Source: an uncultured Oscillospiraceae bacterium
GTDB lineage: Bacteria > Bacillota > Clostridia > Oscillospirales > Acutalibacteraceae
Direction: 5' to 3'
Length of the DNA: 34,372 nucleotides
Assembly: GCA_900549775.1 (NCBI GenBank)
Contig: URPR01000012.1
Location: 1 to 34,372 of the forward strand
Shown: in pieces, positions 1-8,179 of the stretch
Numbering within the stretch: position 1 is the first letter of the stretch
Layout of the letters: the number at the start of each line of letters is the position of its first letter
Program-made: the position numbers and the translations under genes
Notes under the pieces: model-generated
Told to the model about the DNA's origin: nothing
The model's database searches: none
Seen by the model: only the letters and a program-made list of their open reading frames with translations

Positions 1-69
1 GCGAAACCCCATTGTGGGTTGCAAAACTTGTCACATTAAAATACATCATCCAAAAGTTGTTAAAATGTG

Positions 70-520
70 CTAAATATCCTCGATTTTAATGCTGCGCTTT
101 TTCAGCTGGCTGTCGTAGGCTATGCCAACGGTTAATTTCAGCTCGGTATGTTCTTTCAACTCAAGTGCATAACACTTTCCTTAATTTGTTTAAGGGCTTT
201 ATCTGGGGGGAAGAAATCTTTTTTAAACTTCGATAATAAATGTGGGTTTTGATTTATCGTTTGGGTAAAAAATAAAATCCGAAAAGCCGATTTCGACGAG
301 TATTCCACGAACAATTTTGTGTGTTGAGTGAGCATTTAAATAAAACAAAGTTATTATGCAAGCAAGATAATTTTCGTTGTTGGATTTGATGATCAGAATT
401 TTTATGTCTTGCATTTCTTAAATTAATTTTGTGATCGTTTCGGTAACCTTTTTATGGGTGCTTCAAGAATTTTACTTGATTGCAAAACCGATTTTGAAAA
501 TTCATCCATTTGATGATTTT
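70..520 (-). pseudogene. decayed 3' end of AAA-ATPase-like protein with PD-(D/E)XK nuclease domain
   Basis: No single open frame covers this stretch, but the minus strand read across frames gives a recognisable C-terminus. In order it shows MDEFSKSVLQSSKILEA, then KSNNENYLACIITLFYLNA, then IGFSDFIFYPNDKSKPTFII followed by EV, then PDKALKQIKE, and finally ELKLTVGIAYDSQLKKRSIK ahead of a TAG at 70-72. These match, from memory of the family, the nuclease tail of the AAA-ATPase_like/PDDEXK_9 proteins common in Clostridia: an SxNENSL-like helix, the G-x-x-D-x-x-x-x-P strand, the IIE-V core and an Ala-x-x-QIK helix. A TAA sits just after IIEV, another lies before the NNEN block, and at least two frame changes are needed. 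The ATPase part upstream is gone. These proteins are often linked to mobile or toxin-like loci, but their function is poorly known. Confidence 0.6.
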
Positions 521-643
521 TAAAGAGTGATCAGACTTTATGCGAAGTTACTTGCTAGTAATTGTTAAGATCTATTTGATAAAAGAAAAATCGGAAATCA
601 GTAACTAAATTTGTAGATTCAAATTTGACTACCATTCAAATAT

Positions 644-2509
644 CTAAGCTGTAAAATTGTTTTTTAAATATTCTAATGTAGTTAAAGGTACATATTTTTT
701 TATATCATCAAACTTATTCTGAAATGCCAACTTTCTTACCAATGATGCACTAATCACGTCACCATCAATTTCTTTTCTCTGAATTTCTATAAGATCTACA
801 CCAAACTTAGTAAGTTCACGTTTTAAAGTATCATTATACTGTTTCGTTACATTGTCAAAGGGTTCCTCACCGACAAACCGTGTATTAATACCAAGAGTTG
901 GGCAAATGTATTTTCCGAATATTTTAACGTCTTTAGATGGATCTACAACTTCATTTAGTAGTTGATCTTTTTTAAAATACTCTGGGAACGTTTCAATTGA
1001 TATCATCCATTTTCCACTTGGCAACACTTCAACGTTTTCCATATTGGATGTACCTTTTCTTACTAGTTCTATTCTATCCTTGAAGGGAAATATTGACTTA
1101 TCTTCTTCAACAACGAAAATATATAAAAAGTCTACATTACTTTTAGCTTTCTCGATTAAATATCTATGTCCTAACGTGAAGGGATTACAATTAACAACTA
1201 CTGCACCTACCTTTGCATTTGGTTTTAAATTTTTTTCTCTATTATTTTTTATTTTATTAAGTTGTTCTAAATATTTTAAAAATTCAGGATTACTTTCTAA
1301 AAAACTATCTCTTCCAAAGTTTTTATTAATTTTATATTCTATTATTTCCTTATTATTCTTTATATTTTGATTGTCGATTAATTTTTGCTCAATAGTTTTA
1401 AATATATATTCTGAAATCACACGATTTCCATTGTGGTTGATATGAAACCCATCGTTTATCATCCAGTACCCATAGTTATGAGGTCTATTAAATAAATGTG
1501 TGGTTTCAAAATATCCACAGCATTCTTTTCTCACCAAAGATTCAGTTGGGGCATCAAGTTTACCTAAATGAATAACAATATCTCCTTTTTTATATGATGA
1601 ATTTAAAATTATTTCAAACTCGTTCATAACATTAAGTGGATTAACTCCATAATTATTAACAATAAACTGATTTTGAAAATCATTATTTACTATTTTTTGA
1701 AAATAACTTGGTATAGTATAAGCATCAGAAACGAAGTTGCCGTATGCTAAACATGGGCCAATAAAATTTATCGAAAACTTATAAGTATCAGGTTGTCCTA
1801 CTGTAACTCGCTTGCCTGCTACTACGTTTTCAATTTCACTTTTATAATCACGTTTTAAATAATATAATCCTAGATAAATGTTTCCCGGGTCAAAATATTT
1901 TGATACTTTCTTTAAACAATCTTTGTTATCACTATATAGTTTTTCTCTTAATTCTTTGTCTTCTACAACTTCCATACTGGTTTTTCCAGACGACAATAAA
2001 TGTTTTTCAAACTCATCTAAGTTTTTAATTTTATATGCATCAGGCGCTTCAAAAAAATAATAACTAATCTCATTTTTCTTTAAAAACTCCAGAGTTTTTT
2101 TACATAATATCTGGGTATATACATCTCTGAACGAAGAGACATTTTTTCCTTCATAAATTTTATCAAAAAAAACAGGTTCATGCTTTGTATCAATGATTAG
2201 ATCATACCTACCTTTATCACACTTCATACAATAAATATTTTCCATAAAATCAATTTGAATATCTCTTTCTTTTGAAAACACGTCTTTGAATGTACTTGCG
2301 AAGTTCGTATCTCCCACAACCAATATTTTTTTACAGTTTAACCCTTTATAATAGTTAACAATATCTTCTTCAAACATTTTCAGGCGATACGAGTAATCGT
2401 ATTTTTCTATATACTCAAATTTCTTATCTAAAGCATAGACTTCCACTGATGTAAAAATAAATAAAAATACAAAGAGCAGTAATAAAAATTTAGATATAAA
2501 TCTTTTCAT
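644..2509 (-). CDS. exported SGNH-like plus CitC-type nucleotidyltransferase protein
   Basis: 621 residues from the ATG at 2509, which has AAAGGA nine bases upstream; an in-frame ATG at 2527 has no such site. Residues 1-26 form a Sec-type signal peptide (basic start, long Leu/Phe core, VYA cleavage-like end). Residues about 55-110 look Rossmann-like (KKILVVGDTNF, then YDLIID). Residues about 245-375 resemble an SGNH hydrolase fold: INFIGPCLAYG replaces the usual GDS block, and DGFHINHNGNRV resembles the C-terminal Asp-x-x-His block. Residues about 430-621 match the C-terminal nucleotidyltransferase domain of citrate lyase ligase: NCNPFTLGHRYLIE carries the HxGH-like motif, and ISASLVRKL is the second phosphate-binding block. 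No citrate lyase genes are nearby, so a true CitC role is unlikely. It is the last gene of a leftward cluster. An ATP- or CTP-using domain behind a signal peptide is odd. Confidence 0.75.
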   Translation of the reverse strand: MKRFISKFLLLLFVFLFIFTSVEVYALDKKFEYIEKYDYSYRLKMFEEDIVNYYKGLNCKKILVVGDTNFASTFKDVFSKERDIQIDFMENIYCMKCDKGRYDLIIDTKHEPVFFDKIYEGKNVSSFRDVYTQILCKKTLEFLKKNEISYYFFEAPDAYKIKNLDEFEKHLLSSGKTSMEVVEDKELREKLYSDNKDCLKKVSKYFDPGNIYLGLYYLKRDYKSEIENVVAGKRVTVGQPDTYKFSINFIGPCLAYGNFVSDAYTIPSYFQKIVNNDFQNQFIVNNYGVNPLNVMNEFEIILNSSYKKGDIVIHLGKLDAPTESLVRKECCGYFETTHLFNRPHNYGYWMINDGFHINHNGNRVISEYIFKTIEQKLIDNQNIKNNKEIIEYKINKNFGRDSFLESNPEFLKYLEQLNKIKNNREKNLKPNAKVGAVVVNCNPFTLGHRYLIEKAKSNVDFLYIFVVEEDKSIFPFKDRIELVRKGTSNMENVEVLPSGKWMISIETFPEYFKKDQLLNEVVDPSKDVKIFGKYICPTLGINTRFVGEEPFDNVTKQYNDTLKRELTKFGVDLIEIQRKEIDGDVISASLVRKLAFQNKFDDIKKYVPLTTLEYLKNNFTA

Positions 2510-2523
2510 AGATTGTTTTCCTT

Positions 2524-2856
2524 TCATAAATATAAGTATTGATTTTCTTTTAATTCCTCAATAAATGCACCAAAATAGGTGAGTTCATGATGAAATATTC
2601 GGTCATCGTTTTTGAATTTATCTTTGGGAATTGCATCGTTATAATTTATTTCATTCATCATAGTCGATTCGCTCCACTCCCAGTCTTCCAAAAGAAAACC
2701 CGGTCGGTCAACTAATGTAGCTTTAATTGCATTTTTTATTTGAAGAAATCGTTCTATGGTTGCCTGTATATACTCATTATCCAGCATTCCAAAGAGAGTT
2801 TCTCTTATAATTTGTTCGTCAGTGCTTAAAATTTTGTTTGCAAGTGATTTACTCAT
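2524..2856 (-). CDS. hypothetical protein, 110 residues
   Basis: I do not recognise this protein. It is 110 residues long, has no signal peptide or membrane segment, and is predicted mostly helical and acidic, with aromatic residues in its second half (DWEWSESTMMNEINYND, then HHELTYFGAFIEELKENQ). The ATG at 2856 has GGAAGG about 14 bases upstream, a long but workable spacing. It lies 23 bases after the kinase-like gene and 14 bases before the start of the SGNH/CitC-like gene, whose ribosome site overlaps its 3' end. The three are probably cotranscribed. Its neighbours both start with signal peptides, so a cytoplasmic partner or chaperone for one of them is possible. That is inference from position only. 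Confidence 0.6.
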   Translation of the reverse strand: MSKSLANKILSTDEQIIRETLFGMLDNEYIQATIERFLQIKNAIKATLVDRPGFLLEDWEWSESTMMNEINYNDAIPKDKFKNDDRIFHHELTYFGAFIEELKENQYLYL

Positions 2857-2879
2857 ATACGGTATATCAATTTCCTTCC

Positions 2880-3739
2880 TTATTTTATAATTGCTGGAAC
2901 ATGGCCTAAACTTCTGGTTAGATCAGCATTTAAATTAAATGAACAATCATTATCATATCCAGCTACGCCTATGGCTGTATTATATTCTGAAATTTTAATA
3001 TTATGATTTAATTTATATCTATCCATTTGCATAACAATTGTATCTAAAATTTGCAAATCATTCATTTCTTTTTGAAAATACGGTGAAATTTGTATAAACT
3101 TTTTACTTTTAAGTTCAGGGAAACCTATCCCTTCGGCTTCATCCATAAGCACACCGACTTTTTCATCATTACCATTTTTAATAATAACGATTTCAGAATT
3201 TACTATCAAGTTAGATAACCCTAAAATTTCAGACATTTTTTTAGTTGCAATGTTTCTAATATCAAAAGCTTGATTTTCACCTATAGGAATGTGAATGCGT
3301 CTTTCTATAAAATCACAATAGGCATAATATTTTCCACACATACTATAAGCATTCCTTATTTTATCAATTTCTTGTGGATAAATATCTGTCAGCTCGTTCA
3401 TATTATCCGTATAATTTAGTGGAATTTCCGGGGATTTCGAAAAACCTTGGTAATATGATCTGTTACGTATGGATCTAAATTGAGATTTTTGCAACAAACT
3501 TTTCTGCAATATTCTTCAACGGTTATAAGGACAACTTTGCTCTTAAAATAATTATTTTTTCCCGAATCACTAAATATAAGTACATTTTGTTTTTTATCGT
3601 TAGGATGACTTATGGGTTTTGCGGTTATATCTATAGTTTTAATTGCTAAAGCTTTAGACACCGGAAATAAATTTATAAAGCCGCATACCATCAGAGTATA
3701 AGTTAAAAATCGTTTTACGCTTATTTTTATTTTAGTCAT
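2880..3739 (-). pseudogene. exported kinase-fold (HipA/PI3-4-kinase-like) protein, frameshifted
   Basis: Two overlapping minus frames join into one protein of about 285 residues. The first frame starts at the ATG at 3739 behind GGAGG and encodes a signal peptide (MTKIKISVKRFLTYTL, core to SKALA). It runs to a stop at 3416. The second frame is open from about 3509 to 2880 and continues the protein. One missing base near the T5 and C4 runs at 3434-3446 would explain the break. The second part has ATKKMSEILGLSNLIV, then GVLMDEAEGIG, then LDTIVMQMDRYKLNHNI and GYDNDCSFN. The pair D-R-x-x-x-N and D-N-D corresponds to the catalytic and metal-binding loops of the HipA/PI3-4-kinase-like atypical kinases, with the usual DRH here DRY. 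The glycine loop is not clear. It heads the 644-3739 cluster. It could be a real pseudogene, a sequencing indel or, less likely, programmed frameshifting. Confidence 0.55.
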
Positions 3740-3759
3740 AAATTACCTCCACTATGTTT

Positions 3760-3765
3760 ATTATA
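3760..3765 (-). promoter_or_regulatory. -10 box for the 3739-644 leftward cluster
   Basis: The minus strand reads TATAAT here, 20 bases before the start codon at 3739 and just before the GGAGG ribosome site. No good -35 hexamer is visible at the right spacing, so an activator or a weak promoter is possible. Confidence 0.35.
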
Positions 3766-3851
3766 ACATATTATTTCTAAAGTTTTATCATCTAAGTTAA
3801 AATTATTTTAAAAATACTTTACATAGAAATATTTTGTGGGTTTGTAAATAC

Positions 3852-3968
3852 CTATTTTTTAGAATTTACATAGCGTTTTATTGTATCGTTTAGGATATAC
3901 TTATCCGTATTGTCTCCCTGCAAAGGGTAATCAGGCTCCCCCTGACACCATAACAATTTAATTATATC
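3852..3968 (-). other. unidentified coding remnant in the 3740-4084 intergenic region
   Basis: The 345-base gap between the kinase-like gene and the DUF6809-like gene holds no complete gene. Its minus strand keeps a 38-codon open stretch with no start codon (LLWCQGEPDYPLQGDNTD, then KYILNDTIKRYV, ending in TAG). The mix of residues looks more like former coding sequence than random AT-rich DNA. I cannot name the family. It may be chance. Confidence 0.25.
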
Positions 3969-4084
3969 TTAAAATATGTAGTTACACAAAAGATGCATGT
4001 AGGGTAAGAAAGAATGATGATTTTTTTACATTTGCATGCATTTTTGTTTTGAAATTCCTAAACAAAATTTAAGGAGAGTTTGTA

Positions 4085-4372
4085 ATGTTAGACTTAAAGC
4101 AAAGTTTGTGGGGATTTATGGATGTAATGATTGATAGTGTAATCTCTGATTTAGAAAAGAAAAAGCGGGAGTATAAAATGTGTAAAAAGGAAGAGCTGGA
4201 TAATGTAAATAAGTTTGATGAAGTGGTAGACAGGATACCGAAGGAGGATCGAGATTTTATAAAGAAACATGAGATAAATGTTTTTAATATAGCTGTCTCA
4301 AAACAAAGTTATATTTATTGTTGAGGTTGTAAGCTATGTGCTCAGCTTTTTAAAATACTTGGTGTGATATAA
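4085..4372 (+). pseudogene. DUF6809-like small protein interrupted by an in-frame TGA
   Basis: The ATG at 4085 has a strong AAGGAGAG site. The frame runs 79 residues to TGA at 4322-4324, then continues in frame for 15 more codons (GCKLCAQLFKILGVI) to TAA at 4370. The charged helical N-terminus (MLDLKQSLWGFMDVMI), the middle helix with a D-R-I-P-K-E-D stretch, and a tail that looks like a damaged YGFKLGAQL motif resemble my recollection of DUF6809 proteins, which are small and common near mobile elements in gut Clostridia. In the tail, TGA takes the place expected for an aromatic position, and two Cys codons sit where F and G would be expected. Point mutation is the simplest reading. It borders the decayed mobile region to its right. 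Confidence 0.45.
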
Positions 4373-5036
4373 AATTTATATGAAGAGCTAAATAAAAGTA
4401 TTATTAAACAGGTCAGAATATTGACAATTTAATTAGGGCTTTTGACAGTTAAACGTGTGAATTAAGTGTTTTTTGATGACTTGGGGAATAATTGAATTCA
4501 AGCACACAAAAAATCAAAATCTGGGAAACAATCTATAAGTCTGAGAAGAAATTAAAGGAAAGCTGTTGGGTGAATTTTGTTTGAATTATCGCAAAAAGCG
4601 AAGGAGCCCATACGACGAGTCGTCGCGGGCAAGTTGCACTTGTAGTAAAGTACTGAAAAATGGCTTTGCGCCTGCGTTTTTAGCTACATATAAGAAAAGT
4701 GCCCAATGTAAAAACTGAGTCCTCGACTTGTATCGATAGACACATTTAGTTGCGCATAGGGGCATAGACGCCGATACAATTTGATTTTTCTGCTCCGAGG
4801 GTGTGCAATAGGATGCAAATCCAGAAAGCGCCCGGATTGTCGGCATTTTTCGTCAGATTGCGGCAGCAAACTCATTCCTGGTTTTGAGCGAATCACACCC
4901 CAGACAGGAGCATAGCCGGGGCTGCCGCGTCACCAAAACATACCGCTCCGGCCGGAAAAAACAATTGAAAAAACAAAGATACAACTTTGCATTTTTGGTT
5001 CGAAAACGCAAAGTGTGACTATTACGATATGAGAGA
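4373..5036. other. intergenic DNA, right part GC-rich and without a recognisable gene
   Basis: From 4373 to about 4580 the DNA is AT-rich and featureless. From about 4590 base composition rises abruptly and stays high through the recombinases. Several short minus-strand open frames cover 4586-5086, but they overlap each other in different frames, have no ribosome sites and show no domain I know, so I do not call them. The stretch is probably the right flank of the integrated element whose recombinases follow. Confidence 0.4.
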
Positions 5037-5037
5037 A

Positions 5038-5072
5038 AGCCGCTCCGGATTTCATGAGAAAACGAAGCGGCT
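5038..5072 (-). terminator. hairpin downstream of the second serine recombinase
   Basis: AGCCGCT at 5038-5044 pairs perfectly with AGCGGCT at 5066-5072. It lies 11 bases beyond the 5083 stop of the minus-strand recombinase and is followed on that strand by TTCTCTC, a weak U-rich tail. The position fits a terminator for the recombinase pair. Confidence 0.45.
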
Positions 5073-5082
5073 ATTCTATATA

Positions 5083-6523
5083 TCATACCGTGATACTGAC
5101 GCCGGGCTGAAAAAGGAAGGACAGCTTTTCATTTGGCATGATTTCCACCCGGTCGGGAGTACGTATCATCAGAGAGAAGTCGAATTCTTTAAGTTTGCCC
5201 AGCATTTCAAATAGGGCTACTATCCTCTTTGCACGGTAGGCTATCAGCGGATTACCCGAGGTGGCAACGGTGTTCTGCAAAGACGGGAGATATCGCTGTT
5301 TCTTACTGACGGTAAAGTTCCAAGCCTGCACAAAGGCTTTCTGAAACCGCCCTGTGCGGATTTTCACATCCGTACAGAGGAACGGTTTCGACTTCGGTTT
5401 TTTGTAGGTTTCCCGGTAAGCGACAAGCTCCGGCGTAGGATCATAATTGTACCCGGCCTTGTGTAGAGGAACATAGGTCATGCTCGGAATCTCCACAGCG
5501 GTGTGGTCTCTCCGACTTATACACCGACGATAGGCTGTTAGCTTTCACCCTTCAGAATGAGAAGAATATTGCGGGCATGGCTTTCTGCAGGTTCCGCAGA
5601 ATACAAGACTGCGGAAAGGGAGCACCTTGACTGGTAGCTTGCTGCCCTCCCTTGATGCCGCTTGCGCATTTCCTGCGCAGCAAGCTATTGCTTTTTCTCT
5701 ATGATTGGCGGAATGCAGTCCTCCACCAGGAATTGAGGGATTTCACCTCGGTTGACTACCTTTTTGTGTAAGATCGGGTCAGAGACAAAAGTCTTTTGAA
5801 ATAGGCAGTATCCGCAGTATTTTTCATTGTTCAAGGTGTCGATGACTGTCCAAGAATGCCAGGTTGCGTTTCTTTGTGGGAACTCCGTCAGCCGTTAATC
5901 CGCTAATGATTTCGTCGTAGTTCTTCCTGTTCAGGAACTCCTTATAGATACTTCGGACGATAACTGCCTCCTCTTCGTTCACAGCAATTTCACCGTCTTC
6001 CTTGCAGTAGCCGTATATATTGGGGATGGCAAGAGCGGTAACCAGTCCATGTTTATAGCGACATTGCTTTCCCCATTTTATATTATTGGACATACTGACC
6101 GATTCCGCAAAGCGCTGTCATCAATGTAAGAATCAATTCCTTCTCCGGCGAAATTGAATGCAGATTTTCTTTTTCAAAATAGACCTCGCTGCCTTTTTAC
6201 TTCAGTTTGCGAACGGTAGTCAGACTGTCGACCGTATTGCGGGCAAATCAGCTGACGGACTTGGTAAGAATAAGGTCGATCATGCGGTTGAAGCCGTCTC
6301 GGTTTTTAATGTTTGTGCCTGTGATACCTTCGTCGGAATAGATTTCCACGAACTCCCATTTTGGGTAATAGTCGATCTGCACATCGTAGTTGTTTTGCTG
6401 CTCGTCTTTTTCTATGGAAACACGAGCGTAGGCGGCTACCCGTTTTTTCTTCAGCAGCAGTCGCAAGTTCAAGGCAAACATGGCGGGAACCGTTGGTTCG
6501 ATTTTTAGTACTTTCTTTGCCAT
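5083..6523 (-). pseudogene. large serine recombinase B, decayed
   Basis: The gene starts at the ATG at 6523 behind GAGGTGA. The resolvase domain is clear: KKRVAAYARVSIEKDEQQNN carries the catalytic Ser, followed by WEFVEIYSDEGITGTNI. It has lost short stretches after DYY and after NRMID, compared with what I expect of the family. A TGA at 6248-6250 replaces the Arg of SVSRFARNTVDSL, a TAA follows, and frame changes occur near 6115 and near 5825. Further on come SNNIKWGKQCRYKHGLV and EEEAVIVRSIY (recombinase domain), CLFQKTFVSDPI with EIPQFLVEDCIPPI (family-conserved segment) and, in the open part below 5496, RFQKAFVQAWNF to LSFLFQPGVSITV (C-terminal helix and strand). The span of about 480 codons is shorter than the usual 500-550. 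Such enzymes integrate and excise conjugative or mobilisable elements. This copy cannot be functional. Confidence 0.85.
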
Positions 6524-6526
6524 CGT

Positions 6527-7785
6527 TGTCACCTCGGTAGAGTTTTTGCCTTGCGGCTTCACGCATTTCCGATGTCCAGCTCTCACTCCTTGAGAGGTCT
6601 TTCCAGGTCAGCTCTGTTCCGCTTTCATCATAAAAATGAAAGCGGAGAAAATTTCTGGAACAGGCATCAATATGTATGATATGTGCTTCAAATACTTCTG
6701 CATCAAACACCGTAAGTCCCAGTGCCGTTGCACAGACCGTTTTCAAAATTCCATCCGGGATCATTTTGGAAGTCGGGCAGTATTTCTTGCTTCTGCTGTT
6801 AAAGATAGAGCAGCACCAAACGACCCAATACAGAGTCGTTTTGCGGCGGTAGCTCTTGCCACAGTCTGTGCAATGGATCCTTCCAGTGAATACGGATTCT
6901 GCTTTCTTGCCTGCAGTACATCCCTATGACTGCTTCTTCAGTCGAAGCTGAATCGCTTAAAACTACTCTTTGCTGACGATCGGCCCATGGTCGTTTTTGC
7001 CTCAATGTACCGGAAGCTCGCCGTGGTTGATAGCCTTCTCTTTGGAAAGGTGGTTAAGCACGAAAACCTTCTGCAACTTCAGATCTCCGGCATACTTTTC
7101 ATTTTCAAGTATCAGGAGGATGGCACTGAGGTGCCAGGTGTAGCCACGGCGGGTGCGTATACCTTCTTTATTAAGGATATTGCAGATTTTTTGCTGCCCG
7201 TACCCATCAATGTAAAGGTAGAAGATTTTCTTCACAATAACGGCTTCGTCCGGTACTATGGTGATCTCACCATTTACAAGCCGATACTCAAGTATGGTGC
7301 AGGTGGAAGCACGTCCTTCATCAAATCCCTTTCGGATACGCCATTTGCAGTTGGCTCTAATGGAAAGGCTCTCCGTATGGGCAAAAGAAGCAAGAAGCGT
7401 CAACATGACTTCGCTGTCTGCATCCAAGATCTTGATGTTCTGTTATTCAAAGAAAACATTGACCCCGAGTTCATTAAGCTTACGAACCGTCCTCAAGAGC
7501 GTGAACGTATTTCTAGCAAAGCGACTGACCGATTTTGTGAGGACTATATTGATGTTTCCTGCTCGGCAGTCTGCAAGGAGTTGCTAAAATTGCTCGCGGC
7601 TTTCCTTGGTGTTGGTTTTCGCCTCGTTTGCATAGACTCCGGCGAACTCCCAATCGGGGTTGCCGCAGATAAGATTTCGGTAGTAATGGACCTGCGTATC
7701 AAGCGAGTGTAGCATAGCGTCCTTGTCACAGGATACTCATGCATAGGCGGCTACTCTCAGTTTCTGTAGGTCTTTATAGTTTAGG
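6527..7785 (-). pseudogene. large serine recombinase A, broken by nonsense codons only
   Basis: One continuous minus frame codes for nearly the whole enzyme. It reads KLRVAAYA-stop-VS at the catalytic-Ser motif (TGA at 7737-7739 where Arg is expected), SLDTQVHYYRNLICGNPDWE, TKSVSRFARNTF, VNVFFE-stop-QNIKIL (TAA at 7443-7445 for Glu), SIRANCKWRIRKGFDEG, KYAGDLKLQKVFVLN, then stops at 7002-7004 and three more times before 6895. It continues with RIHCTDCGKSYRRK and a downstream CC and C (zinc ribbon), and ends with ELTWKDLSRSESWTSEMREA, the typical C-terminus. No indel is needed over about 1.2 kb. The 5' end is lost, with capsid debris starting at 7800. Its 3' end abuts the start of recombinase B, the usual arrangement of tandem recombinases in Firmicute elements. 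Confidence 0.85.
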
Positions 7786-7799
7786 GGTAATATCTGTAA

Positions 7800-8179
7800 A
7801 TGTTTTATGTATCAGATCCCTCCTTTGGTAGTAACGAATTCACAGCGCTTGTTACAGGTCAAGGAAAATTCTCACCAATTGAGCTTAAAGGTTACTCACA
7901 CGGGAATTTGTTTATCATTAGTCACAAGCTTTTTAACAACGTCGATATAAACGTTACACATTTCCCGACGAACAAAATGCCTCAAGCGTTCGCAGAATTT
8001 TTGGAAAAGGAACTGCTTGTTGGGACATATACAACGAACAACCGCATGACAGGCACAACTTCGACTGCAAACTTAGCGGCGACGGTGGCAACACAACTTA
8101 CACAGCTGCCAATGCTGCGAAAATTGATAATTTAATCAGCTTGCAACTCGCTACTTCTCAACACCGGATAGCATCCTGA
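7800..8179 (+). pseudogene. phage HK97-type major capsid protein remnant
   Basis: The plus frame reads VSDPSFGSNEFTALVTGQGK, then FSPIELKGYSHGNLFIISHK with LFNNVDIN, then AFAEFLEKELLVGTYTT. That order (substrate-like start, a call for 'iS+eLl.Ns', a helix ending in a GT loop) is what I expect for the central part of HK97-fold capsid proteins. After about 8080 the next frame continues with DGGNTTYTAANAAKIDNLIS and LQLATSQHRIAS to TGA at 8177. This matches the capsid helix after the G-loop and shows one frameshift. Both ends are missing. The 5' end is fused to the truncated end of recombinase A, so a deletion or insertion joined prophage and transposon debris. The identification is by pattern only. 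Confidence 0.5.

Noticed and set aside
644..2509. Citrate lyase ligase (CitC) as full assignment
   Set aside because: Only the C-terminal domain matches. A signal peptide is present and no citDEF genes are near.
3416..3509. Programmed -1 frameshift site in the kinase-like gene
   Set aside because: No X-XXY-YYZ slippery heptamer is in the correct phase, and I see no strong downstream structure. An indel is simpler.
4586..5214. Overlapping short open frames in GC-rich DNA
   Set aside because: They overlap in different frames, lack ribosome sites and have no domain similarity that I can see.
5636..5686. Inverted repeat AGCTTGCTGC / GCAGCAAGCT
   Set aside because: A perfect 10-base pair of arms, but it lies inside the former coding sequence of recombinase B and has no U tract. 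I cannot assign a role.
6158..7712. Long plus-strand open frames (for example 6987-7712, 241 codons) across the recombinases
   Set aside because: They run antisense to the decayed recombinases and arise from the GC-rich codons of those genes. No ribosome sites or known motifs are present.
7002..7739. Genetic-code reassignment explaining stops in recombinase A
   Set aside because: All three stop types occur inside the frame, and core genes in the window end normally at these codons.
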